The notes under the pieces: generated by a model
What the model saw: the letters and a program-made list of their open reading frames with translations, nothing else
Told to the model about the DNA's origin: nothing
The model's database searches: none
Shown: positions 62,163 through 64,000 of the stretch, piece by piece
Position numbering within the stretch: the stretch's first letter is position 1
Layout: the number at the start of each line of letters is the position of its first letter
Position numbers and translations under genes: made by a program
DNA from: Rubrivivax sp.
GTDB taxonomy: Bacteria; Pseudomonadota; Gammaproteobacteria; Burkholderiales; Burkholderiaceae_C
Direction: 5' to 3'
DNA: 64,000 nucleotides
Assembly (NCBI GenBank): GCA_022842305.1
Contig: JALHPY010000006.1
Location: 21,778 to 85,777 of the forward strand

Positions 62163-62284
62163 GGATCGAAGCCGGCAAGGACTGCTGCCGGAGGGTCGAA
62201 TGACGGGTGTGGCACCATCATGACACCCGGCGGCCACCCCCGGTGCCGAATCGAAGCCAAGTCCTGCACCGAACCCCCAAAGTC

Positions 62285-63457
62285 ATGCTGATCGACTTCT
62301 TCTACACGCTGCGCTCCGCCAAGCTCAAGGTGTCGGTGAAGGAATTCCTGACGCTGCTCGAGGCCATGAAGGCCGGCGTGATCGGTACCTCGGTCGACGA
62401 GTTCTACTACCTGGCGCGCACCTCGCTGGTCAAGGACGAGGCGCAGTTCGACAAGTTCGACCGCGCCTTCTCCGCCTACTTCAAGGGCGTGGAACTGCTC
62501 ACCGACTTCAGCCAGGACCTGCCGCTCGAATGGCTGCGCAAGACGCTGGAGCTGGAGCTGAGCGAAGCCGACAAGGCCGCCATCCAGAAGATGGGCTGGG
62601 ACGAGCTGATGGAAACGCTGAAGAAGCGCTTCGAAGAGCAGAAAGAGCGCCACGAGGGCGGCAGCAAGATGATAGGCACCGGTGGCACCAGCCCCTTCGG
62701 CGCCTACGGCTACAACCCGCAGGGCATCCGCATCGGCCAGGACAAGAGCCGCAACAAGAGCGCCGTAAAGGTGTGGGACCAGCGCGCCTACAAGGACTAC
62801 GACGACACCAAGGAGCTGGGCACGCGCAACATCAAGGTGGCGCTGCGCCGCCTGCGCCGCTTTGCGCGCGAGGGCTCGGCCGACGAGCTGGACCTGGACG
62901 ACACCATCCACTGCACCGCGGCCAACGCTGGCATGCTGGACATCAAGATGGTGCCCGAGCGCCACAACAAGGTCAAAGTGCTGCTGCTGATGGACGTGGG
63001 CGGCACCATGGACGAACACATCCACCGCGTCGAAGAACTCTTCAGCGCCACCAAGACCGAGTTCAAGCACCTCGAGTTCTATTACTTCCACAACTGCGTC
63101 TACGACTTCATGTGGAAGAACAACAAGCGCCGCTTCAGCGAGAAGCACCCCACCTGGGACGTGATCCGCAAGTACAACAAGGACTACAAGCTGATCTTCG
63201 TGGGCGACGCCACCATGAGCCCCTACGAGATCCTGCAGCCCGGCGGCAGCGTCGAATACAACAACGAGGAAACCGGTGCCGAATGGCTGCAGCGCCTGAC
63301 CCAGGCCTTCCCGCGCTTTGCCTGGATCAACCCCGAACCGCAGGGCGTGTGGCAGTACCGGCAGAGCATCGCCATCGTGCAGCAGCTGATGAACCAACGC
63401 ATGTTCCCGCTCACGCTGGCCGGGCTGGAAGGCGCGATGCGCTTGCTGGGCAAATGA
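62285..63457 (+). CDS. VWA-domain protein (CoxE-like)
   Basis: MLIDFFYTLRSAKLKVSVKEFLTLLEAMKAGV; VKVLLLMDVGGTMDEHIHRVEELFSA; LIFVGDATMSPYEI. Confidence 0.92.
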   Translation: MLIDFFYTLRSAKLKVSVKEFLTLLEAMKAGVIGTSVDEFYYLARTSLVKDEAQFDKFDRAFSAYFKGVELLTDFSQDLPLEWLRKTLELELSEADKAAIQKMGWDELMETLKKRFEEQKERHEGGSKMIGTGGTSPFGAYGYNPQGIRIGQDKSRNKSAVKVWDQRAYKDYDDTKELGTRNIKVALRRLRRFAREGSADELDLDDTIHCTAANAGMLDIKMVPERHNKVKVLLLMDVGGTMDEHIHRVEELFSATKTEFKHLEFYYFHNCVYDFMWKNNKRRFSEKHPTWDVIRKYNKDYKLIFVGDATMSPYEILQPGGSVEYNNEETGAEWLQRLTQAFPRFAWINPEPQGVWQYRQSIAIVQQLMNQRMFPLTLAGLEGAMRLLGK

Positions 63458-64000
63458 GTCTGGCCGCTGCGGCGGCAGCCCGGCTGGCCTTGTGCGCTGC
63501 GCTGCTGCTGGGGGGCTGCGCCAGCCTGCCCGGATACGTGGAAACACCTGCCGATGGCGCCTCGGCACCGGCCACGACCCGTGCCGACAGCGGCCTGCGC
63601 ATCACGATCGACGCCCCGCCCGAGCTCAAGGCCCTGCTCGAGCAGCACCTGGACCTGGTGCGCCTGGGCAGCATGGCGCGCGACGATGTCGACGACGCCG
63701 AATGGTCGCGCCTGATCGAGGCCGCCCCGGCCCAGGTGCGCGACCTGCTGCAGACCGAGGGCTACTTCAGGCCGCAGCTGCAGCTCGAGCGCAGCCACGA
63801 CCCGGCCCATGCCCAACCCGACGAGGTGCGCCTGCGCGTGCAGCCGGGCGCACGCGCACGCGTCTCGCGCCTCACGCTCGAGGCCGAGGGCGCGCTCGGC
63901 CGCGACGCCGCCGCCGGCGACGCCTACGCCGTGGCCACCCTGGCCCAGCTGCGCGGCGCCTGGGAACTGCCCGTGGGCAGCGACTTCCGCAACGCCGTCT
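63454..64000 (+). CDS. tamA: TamA-like autotransporter assembly protein, N-terminal part (continues beyond window)
   Basis: Lipobox-like LLLGGCASLPGY; POTRA-like VRDLLQTEGYFRPQLQLERSHDP, VRLRVQPGARARVSRLTLEAEG; ATGA overlap with VWA gene. Confidence 0.75.
   Translation, partial: MSLAAAAAARLALCAALLLGGCASLPGYVETPADGASAPATTRADSGLRITIDAPPELKALLEQHLDLVRLGSMARDDVDDAEWSRLIEAAPAQVRDLLQTEGYFRPQLQLERSHDPAHAQPDEVRLRVQPGARARVSRLTLEAEGALGRDAAAGDAYAVATLAQLRGAWELPVGSDFRNAV

Overview
This window is a high-GC, densely coded bacterial chromosome segment. Its gene content (BamC, TamA, WaaA, orphan Bug-type receptor, FmdB, tRNA-Gly(CCC)) fits a betaproteobacterium of the order Burkholderiales; that assignment is inferred from protein motifs, with no database search. 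I support about 60 protein genes and one tRNA. Most are housekeeping: dapA, bamC, dut, coaBC, alaS, ahpC/ahpF, trmB, uppP, an RND efflux set with pcm, waaA, a phosphomannomutase and a partial tamA. The accessory parts are: (i) a same-strand cluster at 42976-52197 encoding heme oxygenase, bacteriophytochrome kinase, response regulator, hybrid kinase with a degenerate C-terminal receiver, REC-PAS protein without an output domain, Cache chemoreceptor, ATP-grasp enzyme and a small coiled-coil protein. This is the best candidate for an undescribed light-signalling system. (ii) A putative catabolic locus at 37220-42076 with an AbfD/HpaB-family enzyme that appears to have lost two of its four Fe-S ligands. 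(iii) A degenerate GGDEF protein that keeps the c-di-GMP I-site. (iv) A Phd/VapC-type toxin-antitoxin pair with a perfect operator-like palindrome. (v) A MoxR ATPase and a VWA protein with an unusual MIDAS motif, separated by unrelated genes. I saw no CRISPR array, rRNA, transposase, integrase or prophage.
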